DNA from: Marinobacter piscis
Lineage (GTDB): Bacteria; Pseudomonadota; Gammaproteobacteria; Pseudomonadales; Oleiphilaceae
NCBI RefSeq assembly: GCF_007671655.1
Contig: NZ_VCGX01000001.1
Coordinates: 1,180,470-1,244,469 of the forward strand
DNA length: 64,000 bases
Direction of reading: 5' to 3'
Shown here: positions 34,034 through 44,337 of the stretch, piece after piece
How the letters are laid out: each line of letters begins with the position of its first letter
Position numbering within the stretch: the stretch's first letter is position 1
Notes under the pieces: model-generated
Database searches by the model: none
The model's input: only the letters and a program-made list of their open reading frames with translations
What the model was told of the DNA's origin: nothing
Position numbers and translations under genes: made by a program

Positions 34034-35683
34034 GCGGAACAGGCGGATCAGGTGGTCTGTGGCGCTGTCACTGGCGTTATCTGCCGAAGCATCCGCCGCC
34101 CCCAGCAGTCTTGGAAGAATGCCTTCCCCCAGTTTCTTTCCCAGCTCCACGCCCCACTGATCAAATGAGTTAACCCCCCAGATAGTTCCCTGCACAAAAG
34201 TACGGTGCTCGTAGAGGGCGATAAGTGCGCCAACGGTTTCCGGTGTTACTTTTTCCATCATCAGGGTGTTGCTTGGCTGGTTGCCCGGAATCACCTTATG
34301 GGGCGCCAGCCGCTCTATCTCTGCTTCAGCCATGCCGCTGGCGGCCAGTTCGGCCTTTGCTTCGTCGAGGGTTTTGCCAGCCATCATGGCGCGGGACTGA
34401 CCCAGGCAGTTCGCAAACAGCTCGGCGTGGTGGGTTGCCACCGGGTTATGGCTTTGCAGGGGTATGATAAAATCGGCCGGAATCAGACGGGTACCCTGGT
34501 GAATCAGCTGGTGGTAGGCGTGCTGGCCGTTAACGCCAACGCCACCCCAGATCACCGGGCCAGAGTGATACTGCAGGGGGAGTCCTTGCAGATTCACCCG
34601 CTTACCGTTGCTTTCCATATCCAGTTGCTGAAGGTGTTCCGGCAGGCTTCGCAGGTACTGGTCGTAAGGTAAGATGGCATGGGTTTCCGCACCCCAGAAG
34701 TTACCGTACCAGATGCCCAGCATGGCCATGATTACGGGCATGTTTTTTTCCAGCGGTGTATCGCGGAAGTGGGTGTCCATGGCATGAGCGCCAGCGAGTA
34801 GGGCGCGGAAATTATCCATGCCTACGGAAAGGGCAACAGGAAGCCCGATAGCAGACCACAGAGAGTAGCGCCCGCCAACCCAGTCCCACATGGGAAAAAT
34901 GTTATCCCGAGCAATGCCGAATTCCTGCGCCGCCGTCTTGTTGGCGGTAACGGCCATAAAGTGGCTGGCCACCGCCTGAGTGTTGCCTGTGCGCTCAATG
35001 AACCAGTCTTTGGCGGCTCGGCTGTTCTCAAGCGTTTCCCGGGTGCCAAACGATTTCGACTGCACCAGAAATAGTGTGGTTTCAGGATGTACATTTGCCA
35101 GGGTTTCACAGATTTCTGTGCCGTCAATATTGGCGACATAGTGACAGTGAATGCCCGGGCTCTGGTACGGCTGCAGGGCTTCGGTGACTAACCTGGGGCC
35201 CAGAAAAGAGCCGCCGATTCCAATGCTGACCACATCGGTAAAGGCTTTGCCAGTATACCCGGTGCGTGCCTGGCTCCGTACTTCCTGCACAAAGCTTTCC
35301 ATGCGGGCCAGGGTTGCCTCAACCTCGGCACTGATGTTCTCGCCATCGACCATCACTCTGTCGGTTCCCGGGCTGCGTAAGGCGGTATGCAGAGCCGGAC
35401 GGTTCTCCGTTGTGTTCACCCTGTCACCACGAAGCAGAGCGGCACGGCGCTCTTCCAGCCGGCAGCCGCGGGCCAGTGACATCAGCCCTGCGTGCACCTC
35501 TTCCGTGAGCCGGTTTCTGGAGTAATCCAGAGACAGCCCGGCCGCCTCTACGAAATAGCGCGCTGACCGGTCCGGGTCGTCTGCAAACAATGCCCTCATC
35601 GACCGGTTTTCCAGCCGTTCCCGGCAGGTTGCAAGCGCCTGCCATTCAGGTAGCGAGGTCAGAACAGGGTGTGGTGAGGTCAT
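34016..35683 (-). CDS. pgi: Glucose-6-phosphate isomerase
   Basis: A 555-residue enzyme interconverting glucose-6-phosphate and fructose-6-phosphate. It has the signatures DVVSIGIGGSFLGPRLV, QSKSFGTRETLEN, GGRYSLWSAIGLPVAL and GGVGVNGQHAYHQLIHQG. Its 3' end overlaps that of the folB-linked gene by 18 nt. It lies 33 nt downstream of panC and probably belongs to the same transcript; Pseudomonas shows the same order. Confidence 0.97.
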   Translation of the reverse strand: MTSPHPVLTSLPEWQALATCRERLENRSMRALFADDPDRSARYFVEAAGLSLDYSRNRLTEEVHAGLMSLARGCRLEERRAALLRGDRVNTTENRPALHTALRSPGTDRVMVDGENISAEVEATLARMESFVQEVRSQARTGYTGKAFTDVVSIGIGGSFLGPRLVTEALQPYQSPGIHCHYVANIDGTEICETLANVHPETTLFLVQSKSFGTRETLENSRAAKDWFIERTGNTQAVASHFMAVTANKTAAQEFGIARDNIFPMWDWVGGRYSLWSAIGLPVALSVGMDNFRALLAGAHAMDTHFRDTPLEKNMPVIMAMLGIWYGNFWGAETHAILPYDQYLRSLPEHLQQLDMESNGKRVNLQGLPLQYHSGPVIWGGVGVNGQHAYHQLIHQGTRLIPADFIIPLQSHNPVATHHAELFANCLGQSRAMMAGKTLDEAKAELAASGMAEAEIERLAPHKVIPGNQPSNTLMMEKVTPETVGALIALYEHRTFVQGTIWGVNSFDQWGVELGKKLGEGILPRLLGAADASADNASDSATDHLIRLFRSANGA

Positions 35684-35716
35684 CTAAGAGTCCCTTCCTG
35701 GTGGTTTTCCAGTATC

Positions 35717-36565
35717 TCAGCGTGTTACCGAGAGGTTATCAATCAGCCGGGTAGTGCCCAGAAACGCTGCGGCCAGCAAGGTGACATGCTTGTCTTCCCG
35801 GGTTGCTGGTTTCAGGGTCTGGCTGTTTGCGATATTAAAATAATCCAGGCGCAGGCCGGCCTCGCGAAGCTGGTCTCCTGCTTCCTGCGAAAGCTCCAGG
35901 AAGTCTTCACGTCCCGCGGCGATTTTTGCAGCCGTTGCCTGAAGTGTCTGGTAAATTACCGGAGCCAGCTGGCGCTCCTCTTCCGACAGGTAGCCATTGC
36001 GTGAGCTTTTGGCCAGGCCATCGTATTCCCGTACGGTTGGCGCACCGATCACTTCAACGGGCAGCATCAGGTCCTGGGTCATTTTGCGAATGACTGCCAG
36101 CTGCTGGCAATCTTTCTCACCAAACACGGCCACATCTGGCTGTACCATGTTAAACAGCATGGAAACCACGGTGGCGACGCCTTCAAAGTGCCCGGGACGA
36201 CTGGCGCCACAGTGGCCGTCACTGACTTCCGGAACCACGACACGGGTGTGCCTGGCCAGACCTTCCGGATAGATTTCTTCAACCGATGGCGCGAACACCA
36301 GGGTGGTGCCGGCATCGCACAGTTTTTCCTGGTCTTCATTCAGTGTGCGCGGGTAGGTGTCCAGATCTTCGCTGGCCCCGAACTGCATGGGGTTCACAAA
36401 AATGCTGGTGACCACAATGTCTGCCGCCTCTGCCGCCTTGCGTACCAGTGATATGTGGCCTTCATGCAGGTTTCCCATAGTGGGTACCAGGGCAACTGTT
36501 TTTTCCTGCTGCCGGTAACCACGAAGAATGGTGCGTAGCTCTTTGAGTGAGTTAACGGTTCTCAT
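35717..36565 (-). CDS. panC: Pantothenate synthetase
   Basis: A 282-residue ATP-dependent ligase joining pantoate and beta-alanine. Motifs are [40 protein letters not shown] and the KMSKS-like [11 protein letters not shown]. Start ATG 36565 overlaps the panB stop by four nt (ATGA); the longer upstream frame runs through panB and is not real. With panB it forms a coupled unit for pantothenate synthesis. Confidence 0.97.
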   Translation of the reverse strand: MRTVNSLKELRTILRGYRQQEKTVALVPTMGNLHEGHISLVRKAAEAADIVVTSIFVNPMQFGASEDLDTYPRTLNEDQEKLCDAGTTLVFAPSVEEIYPEGLARHTRVVVPEVSDGHCGASRPGHFEGVATVVSMLFNMVQPDVAVFGEKDCQQLAVIRKMTQDLMLPVEVIGAPTVREYDGLAKSSRNGYLSEEERQLAPVIYQTLQATAAKIAAGREDFLELSQEAGDQLREAGLRLDYFNIANSQTLKPATREDKHVTLLAAAFLGTTRLIDNLSVTR

Positions 36566-37356
36566 GCTTTGAACGTATGCTCCTCGGCGGGGAAAGTGCG
36601 CTCGCCCACAGCTTTCGCATAGGCAGCAATGGCGTCCTGAACAGAGTCGGCCTCGGCCAGGAAGTTTTTCACAAACCTGGGTACGCGGCCGGTTGTCATG
36701 CCCAGCATGTCGTGTACCACCAGAATTTGCCCATCTGTCTCTGACCCGGCACCAATCCCGATAACCGGTGCCTTGACGGACTGGGTAATGCGGGCGGCAA
36801 GAGGGGCGGGAACGCATTCCAGCAGAATGATGTCCGCCCCTGCAGCTTCCAGTTCGCAGGCATGCTCAATCATTTCCTGGGCCGTCTGCTCATCCCGGCC
36901 CTGGACCTTATAGCCGCCGAACTTGTTAACAAACTGCGGAGTCAGGCCGAGGTGAGCACAAACCGGAACAGCCCGCTCGCTCAGAGCGGTTATGGTGTCT
37001 TTCATCCAGTCCGTGCCTTCCAGCTTGACCATGTGGGCGCCGGCCCGCATAAGTTCAGCGGCATTATCCAGCGCAGCGTCAATGGTGCCGTAACTCATGA
37101 AGGGCATGTCGGCCATGATCAGCGAGCCCCGGTTACCTCTGGCAACACAGTCTGTGTGGTACACCATCTGCTCCATGGTGACCGGCAGAGTGCTGTCGTG
37201 CCCCTGGAGAACCATGCCCAGGGAGTCGCCAATCAGAATAACATCCACCCCGGATTCACTGACCATCTGTGCAAAGGTGGAGTCATAGGAGGTAAGGGCG
37301 GAGAATGCCTCGCCTTTTTGCTTGTATTCTCGCAGGGTATTGATGGTAACAGCCAT
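36562..37356 (-). CDS. panB: Ketopantoate hydroxymethyltransferase
   Basis: A 264-residue TIM-barrel enzyme converting alpha-ketoisovalerate to ketopantoate with methylene-THF. It shows the [31 protein letters not shown] start, the metal-binding Asp residues in GDSLG and ADMPF, and [20 protein letters not shown]. It is four nt overlapped with panC downstream, and folK lies 61 nt upstream on the same strand. Confidence 0.97.
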   Translation of the reverse strand: MAVTINTLREYKQKGEAFSALTSYDSTFAQMVSESGVDVILIGDSLGMVLQGHDSTLPVTMEQMVYHTDCVARGNRGSLIMADMPFMSYGTIDAALDNAAELMRAGAHMVKLEGTDWMKDTITALSERAVPVCAHLGLTPQFVNKFGGYKVQGRDEQTAQEMIEHACELEAAGADIILLECVPAPLAARITQSVKAPVIGIGAGSETDGQILVVHDMLGMTTGRVPRFVKNFLAEADSVQDAIAAYAKAVGERTFPAEEHTFKA

Positions 37357-37417
37357 AGAATCCTTGCCTTTTGGGTAGGTGGGCCAAGACCGTGCCGGGA
37401 TACCCGGCGTTTATTTG

Positions 37418-37915
37418 TTAAGGGTAATCCGGAGGGGGAAGCTGGCGCAACCGGTTGTCAGCGCACTGAGCTCTCAGAGCTGAGATTGTGGTGCCGTCCG
37501 GCAGTGTCAGCTCCGGGTCCAGATCCAGCAGTGGCTGCAGTACAAAGTCCCGTTGGGGGAGCTCCCGGTGGGGGACAGTCAGACGTTCGTCATTCAGCAC
37601 CCGGGAACCGTAAATCAGCAGGTCAAGGTCCAGCGTGCGTGGTCCCCAGTGTCGGATTCTTTCCCGCCCATGTTCTTGCTCAATGGCCTGAAGCTGGTCC
37701 AGAAGTGTATGGGGCTCAAGGCCGGTAGAGAGCCAGACGGCGCCGTTGATAAAGTCCGGCTGATCCTGCGGCCCTACCGGGCTGCTGCAGTAAAAGGGTG
37801 ACTGTGCAACCAGGGTGGTATCGGGCAACCCGGCCAGTTCTGCCACCGCCCTTGCAAGCTGGACTGCGGGCTCTTTCAGGTTGCTGCCCAGGCCAATAAA
37901 AGCGTCGGTTTTCAT
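37418..37915 (-). CDS. folK: FolK, 6-hydroxymethyl-7,8-dihydropterin pyrophosphokinase
   Basis: A 165-residue HPPK: FIGLGSNL start, SPFYCSSPVGPQDQPDFINGAV, the magnesium-binding RTLDLDLLIYG and VPHRELPQRDFVLQPL. Its ATG overlaps the pcnB stop by one base (TGATG), so translation is coupled to pcnB. It has the canonical pcnB-folK-panB position and is probably the main HPPK of the cell. Confidence 0.96.
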   Translation of the reverse strand: MKTDAFIGLGSNLKEPAVQLARAVAELAGLPDTTLVAQSPFYCSSPVGPQDQPDFINGAVWLSTGLEPHTLLDQLQAIEQEHGRERIRHWGPRTLDLDLLIYGSRVLNDERLTVPHRELPQRDFVLQPLLDLDPELTLPDGTTISALRAQCADNRLRQLPPPDYP

Positions 37916-39297
37916 CAGGGTGCCGGCCGTTTCGTGGGCTTGCGGCGGCGACGCTTTTTAGGAGCGCCACTGCTGAGCTCTGAAAGCATGCGCTCCTGGC
38001 CATGCTCATTCTGGCGCTGGAAACGGGTCCACCATTCGCCAAGGCCGGGCTTGACCTCGCCACAGTCTTCCCGCACCAGCAGGAAATCATAGGCGGCGCG
38101 GAAGCGCGGGTGCCCCATGGTTACAAAAGCACGCTTGCCATGACGGCGCGGAAGCCGCATCTGCAGTTCCCAGATCTCTTTCATGGGGCCGGAGAAGCGC
38201 TTGGGGATAGAGGTGGCCTGCACCTGACGGCCAATAACCTTGGCAATGGCCCCGTGCAGCGCCGGCTGTACCGACTCGCCATTCTCCTGGCGGTGCTGCC
38301 ACTCCCTTTGCAATGCAGGCCAGAGCATGGCAGCAAACAGGAAGTAGGGGGTGACGGATTTTCCCTGGGCAATACGGGCATCCGTATTACGCAGTGCCTG
38401 GCGAATCAGCTCATCCGGTTCGCCGGCTTCGATTGCTCTGGCAGTTTCCGGGAATAGCGGTGCCAGCAGGTTGTAGCGGGTGATCAGATCGTAAGTTATT
38501 TCGCCGTGCCCGGCAGAAAACAGTTTGAGTACTTCTTCAAAAAGCCGTGCAGGGGGAATGTGGTCGAGTAAAGGCGCAAGCTCGTTAATCGGGGCTTCGG
38601 TTTCCGGCTCTATGTCGAAGTTCAGCTTGGCCGCAAAGCGGATCGCCCGGAGCATGCGGACCGGATCTTCCCGGTAGCGGGTTTCAGGGTCGCCGATCAG
38701 TCGCAGTTGGCGGTTGCGCAGGTCTTCTATGCCGTTCGCAAAGTCAATAACCGTGAAATCACGGATGCAGTAATACAAAGCATTAACGGTGAAGTCCCGG
38801 CGCAGGGCATCCTCTTCCTGGGTGCCATAAACGTTATCCCGCAACAACAGTCCGTGCTCATTGGTTTTGCGGTCGTCGTCGGTGCTGTTTTCGTCGGCAT
38901 CGGCGGTGTTACCGCGAAAGGTTGTTACTTCAATAACTTCGCGTCCGAATACAACATGGACAATCCGGAAGCGGCGACCTATGAGGCGGGAGTTGCGGAA
39001 CAGGTCGTGCACCTCTTCCGGGGTGGCGTTAGTAGCCACATCGAAGTCTTTAGGTTGCTGCCCCAGAAGTATGTCGCGAACGCCACCGCCAACAAGATAC
39101 GCCTCGTAACCGGACTTGTTGAGTCGGCTGAGGACTTTTTTGGCGGGCTCACTGATCGCTGAGCGTGAAACGTTATGCTGATCTCTGGGAACTTCCCGTC
39201 GCTGATAGGTGCGAGCCTTTTTTTTCCCGTTACCGGGAATGAAGGTTCGAAGCTTGTCAACGGATTGCCCGAAGATGGAAGAGAGTGATTTTTGCAT
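37915..39297 (-). CDS. pcnB: Poly(A) polymerase I
   Basis: A 460-residue nucleotidyltransferase adding poly(A) tails that promote RNA decay. It has the GGGVRDILLGQQPKDFDVATNATPEEV active-site region with the DxD metal-binding pair, FTVNALYY, a head domain and a basic tail (KKRRRRKPTKRP). The start is placed at ATG 39297 (MQKSLSSIFG), the first start codon after the upstream terminator; a GTG further upstream would begin inside the CrcZ-like terminator. E. coli pcnB starts with AUU, so the true start deserves care. Confidence 0.93.
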   Translation of the reverse strand: MQKSLSSIFGQSVDKLRTFIPGNGKKKARTYQRREVPRDQHNVSRSAISEPAKKVLSRLNKSGYEAYLVGGGVRDILLGQQPKDFDVATNATPEEVHDLFRNSRLIGRRFRIVHVVFGREVIEVTTFRGNTADADENSTDDDRKTNEHGLLLRDNVYGTQEEDALRRDFTVNALYYCIRDFTVIDFANGIEDLRNRQLRLIGDPETRYREDPVRMLRAIRFAAKLNFDIEPETEAPINELAPLLDHIPPARLFEEVLKLFSAGHGEITYDLITRYNLLAPLFPETARAIEAGEPDELIRQALRNTDARIAQGKSVTPYFLFAAMLWPALQREWQHRQENGESVQPALHGAIAKVIGRQVQATSIPKRFSGPMKEIWELQMRLPRRHGKRAFVTMGHPRFRAAYDFLLVREDCGEVKPGLGEWWTRFQRQNEHGQERMLSELSSGAPKKRRRRKPTKRPAP

Positions 39298-39390
39298 TGA
39301 AATCCGTGGTTGCGTTGAGCAAAACGGAGAGTTTAACGCTTTGTGCGGGATTTGCACACGTTTGGACCGGGAATCCTGGGGTTTCTGCAA

Positions 39391-39423
39391 ATTAAAAGGC
39401 GGGTCCGCTTTCACGAGCCCGCC
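39391..39423 (-). terminator. Terminator of the CrcZ-like RNA
   Basis: Minus-strand hairpin GGCGGG/CCCGCC (39423-39398) followed by TTTTAATTT. It closes the interval between cbrB and pcnB about 390 nt after the predicted sigma-54 start. Confidence 0.7.
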
Positions 39424-39780
39424 CTTAAGTATTGGCGATCTGCATTGTTTTTATTTTTATGCCGGGATTTTTCTTTGTATTTTACCCCACTGTATATCCC
39501 CAAAACCGGGGCTTCTCAGCAGTGCAAACGGATGGCTTTGAACACAATGAGCAGTCAAAGACATCGAGCAAGTCATCGGTAGGTGCTTCGCCACTTTACA
39601 GGTGGTTCTTTTTTGCATCTCTACAACCCGCACATGCCAAGGGACTGCCAAAAAAGCAAAGTACCCAAAACACTCAGTTCGCTCACGTTCTGTTTTTGTT
39701 TTTGTTGCGAACGTTTTCCCGCAGCTTTTTGTTTTTGTTGAGGCGCTGCTTTGTCACTCTTGTTTTTGTTGTCGTGCACT
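39391..39780 (-). ncRNA. crcZ: CrcZ-like small RNA (Hfq/Crc decoy), predicted
   Basis: In Pseudomonas the sRNA CrcZ is encoded between cbrB and pcnB, is transcribed by sigma-54 under CbrB and sequesters Hfq/Crc to relieve catabolite repression. This window has the same position and strand, a sigma-54 promoter just upstream, and a terminator at 39391-39423, giving about 390 nt (Pseudomonas CrcZ is near 400). The minus strand carries four A-rich CA motifs: CAACAAAAACAAGA near 39770, CAACAAAAACAAAAA near 39733, CAACAAAAACAAAAACA near 39700, and AAATAAAAACAA near 39455. The third lies in a loop closed by GTTCGC/GCGAAC. No ORF spans it. Sequence similarity to CrcZ itself was not tested. Confidence 0.7.
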
Positions 39781-39787
39781 TAATAGG

Positions 39788-39804
39788 TAGCAGGTGGTGT
39801 GCCA
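39788..39804 (-). promoter_or_regulatory. Sigma-54 promoter of the CrcZ-like RNA
   Basis: On the minus strand TGGCACACCACCTGCTA matches the sigma-54 consensus TGGCAC-N5-TTGCW, with GG and GC exactly 10 nt apart. The start point is expected near 39780. Confidence 0.75.
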
Positions 39805-39851
39805 GGTTTTGAGGTTTTCTTTATTAACAATGACTTACGTGAATTTCAGAA

Positions 39852-39938
39852 ATAAGTGTTACTCCGTACCCGATATAAGTGTTACCCGAAACAAGCGTTT
39901 GTGCCTGAAAGTGTTACCGGCGGGAACATGCGGTAACA
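39852..39938 (-). promoter_or_regulatory. Probable CbrB enhancer sites
   Basis: Plus-strand AAGTGTTAC occurs at 39854-39862, 39877-39885 and 39909-39917, the last forming an inverted repeat TGTTACCG..CGGTAACA (39912-39919/39931-39938). They lie about 75-160 nt upstream of the predicted sigma-54 start, where a bacterial enhancer-binding protein should bind. Assignment to CbrB is by location. Confidence 0.6.
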
Positions 39939-39968
39939 AGTGAGTGACAGTTCACAGGTTCAGCCCTG

Positions 39969-41366
39969 TCAGGACCCGGATGTTTTTTTGCGGGGTATAC
40001 CAAGGCGCTGTCGCCGTTCCCATAAAGATTTCCGGCTGATGCCCAGTTTCTGTGCCAGTTCTGTCTCACTCATGCGGTCCTGGTTTTCCAGAACAAAATG
40101 CTGGAAGTAATCTTCCAGGGAGAGGTCGCTGGTGTTATCCGTTGTCCGGGGTGGCTGCTGTTCATGGTTCCCTTCCACCAGGGTCTCGGGAATGAGCTCG
40201 TCATCCCCCTCACTGTCGAGGTCCAACAGGGAGGGGGTGATGACCGTGCCATCACACAGGATACTGGCACGCTCAATCGCATTTTCCAGCTCCCGCACAT
40301 TACCGGGCCAGCGGTAACGCTGCAGTGCCTGCATGGCTCCCGGGCTCAGACTCAGTTCCGGTTTGCCTACTTTCTTTCCCAGGGTGACAAGAAAGCGCCG
40401 GGCAAGACCGAGTATGTCCCCCTGGCGCTCTCTCAGCGGCGGGATCCGTATCTGCATGACGTTCAGGCGGTAGTAAAGGTCTTCGCGAAACTCACCGGTA
40501 CGGGTCATAGCCTTCAGATTACGGTGAGTAGCGGCAATCATGCGCACATTTACCTTCCGGCTCTGGGTAGACCCCACTTTGCGGATTTCGCTTTCCTGAA
40601 GTACACGCAGCAGCCGGGCCTGGGCTTCTGCCGGCAGCTCACCAATCTCGTCCAGGAACAGGCTGCCGCCTTCGGCCGCCTCAATAAGGCCGGTGCGTGC
40701 TGAAACAGCTCCGGTAAAGGCGCCTTTTTCATGGCCGAACAGTTCGGACTCAATGAGGCTTTCGGGTATTGCTGCGCAGTTAACTGAAATAAGAGGGTAG
40801 GGTGCGCGCGGGCTGGAAAGGTGCAGCGCCCGGGCGACCAGTTCCTTCCCCGTACCTGACTCCCCCTGGATAAGCACAGTTGTTTCTGTGGGAGCCACTT
40901 TGCGTATCAGTGTGAACACCCGCTGCATGGGCTCACACTCACCGTACATAATCGTTGCGGGGTCGCCATCTTCCCGGGTGTCGGTACCCGTGGTTCCCTG
41001 TTTGGGGGCCGGGTCCATGGTCCGGGACAGGATGCCCTCAACGGCGGCCAGCATTTCGTCGTGGTCAAATGGCTTGGCTATATACTCCACAGCGCCCATC
41101 TTCATGGAGTCCACGGCTGAACGCAGGCTGGCATAGCTGGTCATTATCAGCACGGGTGTGTTGGGTGCGCGGTGAATCAGCTCTGTTCCGGGCACACCGG
41201 GCAGTCGCAGGTCGGAAATGATCAGGTCAAACGCGTCAGGATCGTGGTGTTGTTCAGCATCTTCCACTGAGCTGACATCCTCAACCGTATAACCGGCATG
41301 CAGCAGCAGCTTGCGAACAGCAGAGCGGATAATGTCTTCATCTTCCACGATCAGAATTCGGGGCAT
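39969..41366 (-). CDS. cbrB: CbrB, sigma-54-dependent response regulator
   Basis: A 465-residue NtrC-family activator. The receiver has the phosphoacceptor Asp52 ([10 protein letters not shown]), the AAA+ domain has Walker A GESGTGKE, the sigma-54 contact loop GAFTGA and the [11 protein letters not shown] box, and the C-terminus has a Fis-type helix-turn-helix ([21 protein letters not shown]). It is adjacent to cbrA (7 nt), and its likely target is the sigma-54 promoter just downstream. CbrB is preferred to NtrC or other members because of the fused transporter-kinase partner and the pcnB/gluQ neighbours. Confidence 0.92.
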   Translation of the reverse strand: MPRILIVEDEDIIRSAVRKLLLHAGYTVEDVSSVEDAEQHHDPDAFDLIISDLRLPGVPGTELIHRAPNTPVLIMTSYASLRSAVDSMKMGAVEYIAKPFDHDEMLAAVEGILSRTMDPAPKQGTTGTDTREDGDPATIMYGECEPMQRVFTLIRKVAPTETTVLIQGESGTGKELVARALHLSSPRAPYPLISVNCAAIPESLIESELFGHEKGAFTGAVSARTGLIEAAEGGSLFLDEIGELPAEAQARLLRVLQESEIRKVGSTQSRKVNVRMIAATHRNLKAMTRTGEFREDLYYRLNVMQIRIPPLRERQGDILGLARRFLVTLGKKVGKPELSLSPGAMQALQRYRWPGNVRELENAIERASILCDGTVITPSLLDLDSEGDDELIPETLVEGNHEQQPPRTTDNTSDLSLEDYFQHFVLENQDRMSETELAQKLGISRKSLWERRQRLGIPRKKTSGS

Positions 41367-41373
41367 AGCTGTC

Positions 41374-44337
41374 TTATAACCTTTCGTTCGGGCGAATGGC
41401 AGAGCTGGCCGTCTCTGGTGTATAAGCGGGCAGTTTCAGGCGTACACAGGTGCCTTTCCCGGTTTCCGGGTCAGCCGGGCTTTCGACCTTAATGTTACCG
41501 TAGTGTTCTTCAATAATGCTGTACACCAGTGACAAACCCAGGCCAGTTCCCTTATCGGTTGCCTTTGTGGTGTAAAAGGGTTCAAAGAGATGATCAAGCT
41601 GATCCGCGGGTATCCCGGAACCGCGGTCTGTGATCTCGATGATAGCGGAGTAGTCGTCTTCCTTTCCAGCGACCCGGATTGACTCACCATCGGGGGAGGC
41701 ATCACGGGCGTTTGCCAGCAGGTTCACAAACACCTGCACCAGTCGCTGCTCATCCCCCAGAACCTGGAGAGTATCCGGGCAGTCATTGATGTAGTGAATG
41801 TCCATACCTTTATCGCTGAGAGAGAGCAGGTTACTGGCTTCATCAACGCAGCGACGAATGCTTACGGGCTCGTACCGGTTGGTCTGGGAGTGGTTGCCTG
41901 TGCGGGCAAAGTTCATCAGCGAGTGCAGAATGTTCGAAATACGACGCGTCTGCTGTTGAATCTGGCCAGCTGTTTCCAGAATCTCCGGGTTGTCGGTTTC
42001 CAGTTTCAGGTTCTGGGCCAGTGAGGAAATGCCCGTCACCGGGTTGCCGATTTCATGAGCAACGCCGGCTGCCAGGCGCCCCACAGATGCCAACCGTTCA
42101 CTGTGCATCAGTTCATCTTCCAGCAGGCGAACTTCTGTCTGGTCTTCCACCAGAATAACACTGCCACCGTCTTCGTGATCCGGGCCGCTAAGCGCGGCTT
42201 TATGCAGGTTAAACCAGTGGGGCCGGCCTTTCAGGTCGAGCCTGTGCTTGTAGCGGTGCAGGTCCTCACCACGATTGAAGTCGTCTAGCAGATGATGCCA
42301 GTGGTCGGGAAGGGTCATCAGCCGGGCGCCAACCACATCATCAGCGGTAATGTCGGTCAGCTGTTCCATCGCCTGGTTCCACATCAGTATCTCGCCGTCT
42401 TCACCAATGGAGCAGGCGGGTATGGGCAGGTTATGGAGCGTTTGTCGGTAATGCCGGCGCAGGTTGTCCAGTTCACCCGCCAGGCCTGTCAGCCGGTTCT
42501 GGTAGTCGCCCAGAGCGCGCTCCACATAGCGGATATCCTGGGCTGTGCTGCCGCTGGCCATAGGTTTGAAACCCAGGTGGCGTTTTACCATGTCCCGGGC
42601 AACGGAGGGCCCCAGCAGGCCGGACAGGTTGATTTCAATCTGATCACGCAACCGTCGCAGTTGGTAGGGGCGGTACTCTACGTTTGGTAACTTCAGCTGT
42701 ACCAGGGCGCGATTGATTTCCTGCCGGGATGCCTCGGCTCCGAGCGGTTCCGCCAGCTGCCGGGCGAAGTCGGCAGAGGAGCTGGCCAGAAGCTCCCGGC
42801 GCTGGGGGCGGGAAAGGGCGCCCATGGAGCAGGCCTGCGCCGCACTGTTTTCTTCATTTGTGCTGGTACTTACCAGTGAGATCAGGGCAAACACAGTGAC
42901 GTTGGCACTGAGGCTGACAAAGGTGAAGATGTGCCAGTTACTGTAGTCGGGCACGATGGGAGCATTCAGCCAGCCCAGCAGATTTGCTGTTTGGGAGAAG
43001 GGCAGAACCAGCGTCACCAGCCATATGATCAAGCCGGTGATCATCCCGGCGATAAGGCCGCGCTTGTTTCCCTCCGGCCAGTACAGGATTCCCAGGGCGC
43101 CGGGCAGAAGTTGCAGCATGCCGGCCAGGGCAATTGCGCCAAGAATGGCCAGTCCCAGGTTTTTTCCCAGTGTTTCATGGAACAGCAAAGCCAGCAGAAT
43201 AATCGCCGCAATCAGCAGGCGCTTCACCCACTGCAGCCAGCGATAGATGTCTTCCTGGTCTTTGGGTGTTTTAAGGGGCAGAACCACATGGTTGAGCACC
43301 ATACCGGCCAGGGCCAGAGTGCTTACAATCATCAGGCCACTGGCAGCGGAAAGTCCGGCAATGTACATAAACAGGGTGAGCGCCGGGCTCCCCAGTGCCT
43401 GGGCGATGCCCAGAGTGTAAAAGTCCGGGCCAGTGGTCACTGCCAGCTCCTGACCGCCCCAAAGAATCAGTGGCACCGGTACCGCCAGGAGCAGCAGGTA
43501 CAGGGGCAGTCCCCAGCTGGCTTTTGCCAGTGCCTTGGGTGAGGGGCTTTCGCTGAAGATCATGTGGTACATGTGGGGCAGCACCAGTGCCCCGGCAAAA
43601 GACATCAGCATCAGCGCCCGCCAGCTGCCGTCGTCGATGATGAGGGACATGGTTTTTGCCGGTGTGGTGTTGTTTTCCAGCCAGGAATCCAGCCCGTTCA
43701 TGCCATTGAAAACACTGAAAAGAACCACTCCGCCGATGGTCAGAACGGCAATCAGCTTCACCAGTGAGTCAAAGGCAATGGCCAGCACCAGACCGGGATG
43801 ACTCTCCACTTGCTGGTTGCGTCTGGCGCCAAAGAGCGTGGCAAAGAGCACCACAATCAGGCTGAACATAATGCTGATCAGGTGGGGAGAAGTATCCGGA
43901 GCCAGGATGCTGGCAGAGGTGGAGACGGCCTGTATCTGCATGCTCAGCAGCGACAGGGTGGCGCCACCGGAGCACAGGGTCACCAGTGTTCCCGCCCACT
44001 GACTTCGGTAGCGGTAAGCAAACAGGTCTGCCAGTGAGGTCAGCTGGTAGGTGCGGCCAATGCGCATGATAGGGTTGAGCAGTACCGGGGCCAGGAGAAA
44101 CGCGCCACTGATACCCAGGTAATAGGCAAGAAAGCCGTAACCGGACTCTGCTGCCAGGCCAACGCCGGCATAAACGGCCCAGATGCCGGCGTAGACCCCA
44201 AGACTGAGTGTGTATATCAGAGGGTGGCGCACCCAGTGCCGGGGGACCATTCCACGCTCGGTCACCCAGGCAATGCCAAATAAAAGGCTGAGGTAGAGAA
44301 GGCTGGCGAGCAGTAGGCCCGGGGCGTTAAAACTCAT
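41374..44337 (-). CDS. cbrA: CbrA, SLC5-transporter/histidine-kinase fusion sensor
   Basis: A 987-residue sensor kinase whose N-terminal half (about residues 1-490, 12-13 hydrophobic helices) is a sodium/solute symporter of the SSF family. Then come a linker/STAC-type region, a PAS domain ([23 protein letters not shown]), a HisKA domain with the phosphorylated His ([22 protein letters not shown]) and a HATPase ([32 protein letters not shown]). CbrAB controls carbon and amino-acid use, with links to histidine uptake in Pseudomonas. Start ATG 44337 overlaps the small upstream gene by 11 nt. Confidence 0.93.
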   Translation of the reverse strand: MSFNAPGLLLASLLYLSLLFGIAWVTERGMVPRHWVRHPLIYTLSLGVYAGIWAVYAGVGLAAESGYGFLAYYLGISGAFLLAPVLLNPIMRIGRTYQLTSLADLFAYRYRSQWAGTLVTLCSGGATLSLLSMQIQAVSTSASILAPDTSPHLISIMFSLIVVLFATLFGARRNQQVESHPGLVLAIAFDSLVKLIAVLTIGGVVLFSVFNGMNGLDSWLENNTTPAKTMSLIIDDGSWRALMLMSFAGALVLPHMYHMIFSESPSPKALAKASWGLPLYLLLLAVPVPLILWGGQELAVTTGPDFYTLGIAQALGSPALTLFMYIAGLSAASGLMIVSTLALAGMVLNHVVLPLKTPKDQEDIYRWLQWVKRLLIAAIILLALLFHETLGKNLGLAILGAIALAGMLQLLPGALGILYWPEGNKRGLIAGMITGLIIWLVTLVLPFSQTANLLGWLNAPIVPDYSNWHIFTFVSLSANVTVFALISLVSTSTNEENSAAQACSMGALSRPQRRELLASSSADFARQLAEPLGAEASRQEINRALVQLKLPNVEYRPYQLRRLRDQIEINLSGLLGPSVARDMVKRHLGFKPMASGSTAQDIRYVERALGDYQNRLTGLAGELDNLRRHYRQTLHNLPIPACSIGEDGEILMWNQAMEQLTDITADDVVGARLMTLPDHWHHLLDDFNRGEDLHRYKHRLDLKGRPHWFNLHKAALSGPDHEDGGSVILVEDQTEVRLLEDELMHSERLASVGRLAAGVAHEIGNPVTGISSLAQNLKLETDNPEILETAGQIQQQTRRISNILHSLMNFARTGNHSQTNRYEPVSIRRCVDEASNLLSLSDKGMDIHYINDCPDTLQVLGDEQRLVQVFVNLLANARDASPDGESIRVAGKEDDYSAIIEITDRGSGIPADQLDHLFEPFYTTKATDKGTGLGLSLVYSIIEEHYGNIKVESPADPETGKGTCVRLKLPAYTPETASSAIRPNERL

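Noticed and set aside
36566..36817. N-terminal extension of panC
   Set aside because: The extra 84 codons run through the panB coding region in another frame; ATG 36565 with the ATGA overlap is the expected start.
39690..39785. TTTTTGTTTTTGTTG repeats as a simple low-complexity tract
   Set aside because: On the minus strand they form spaced CA motifs within a promoter-terminator unit next to cbrB, so a functional RNA explains them better than slippage.
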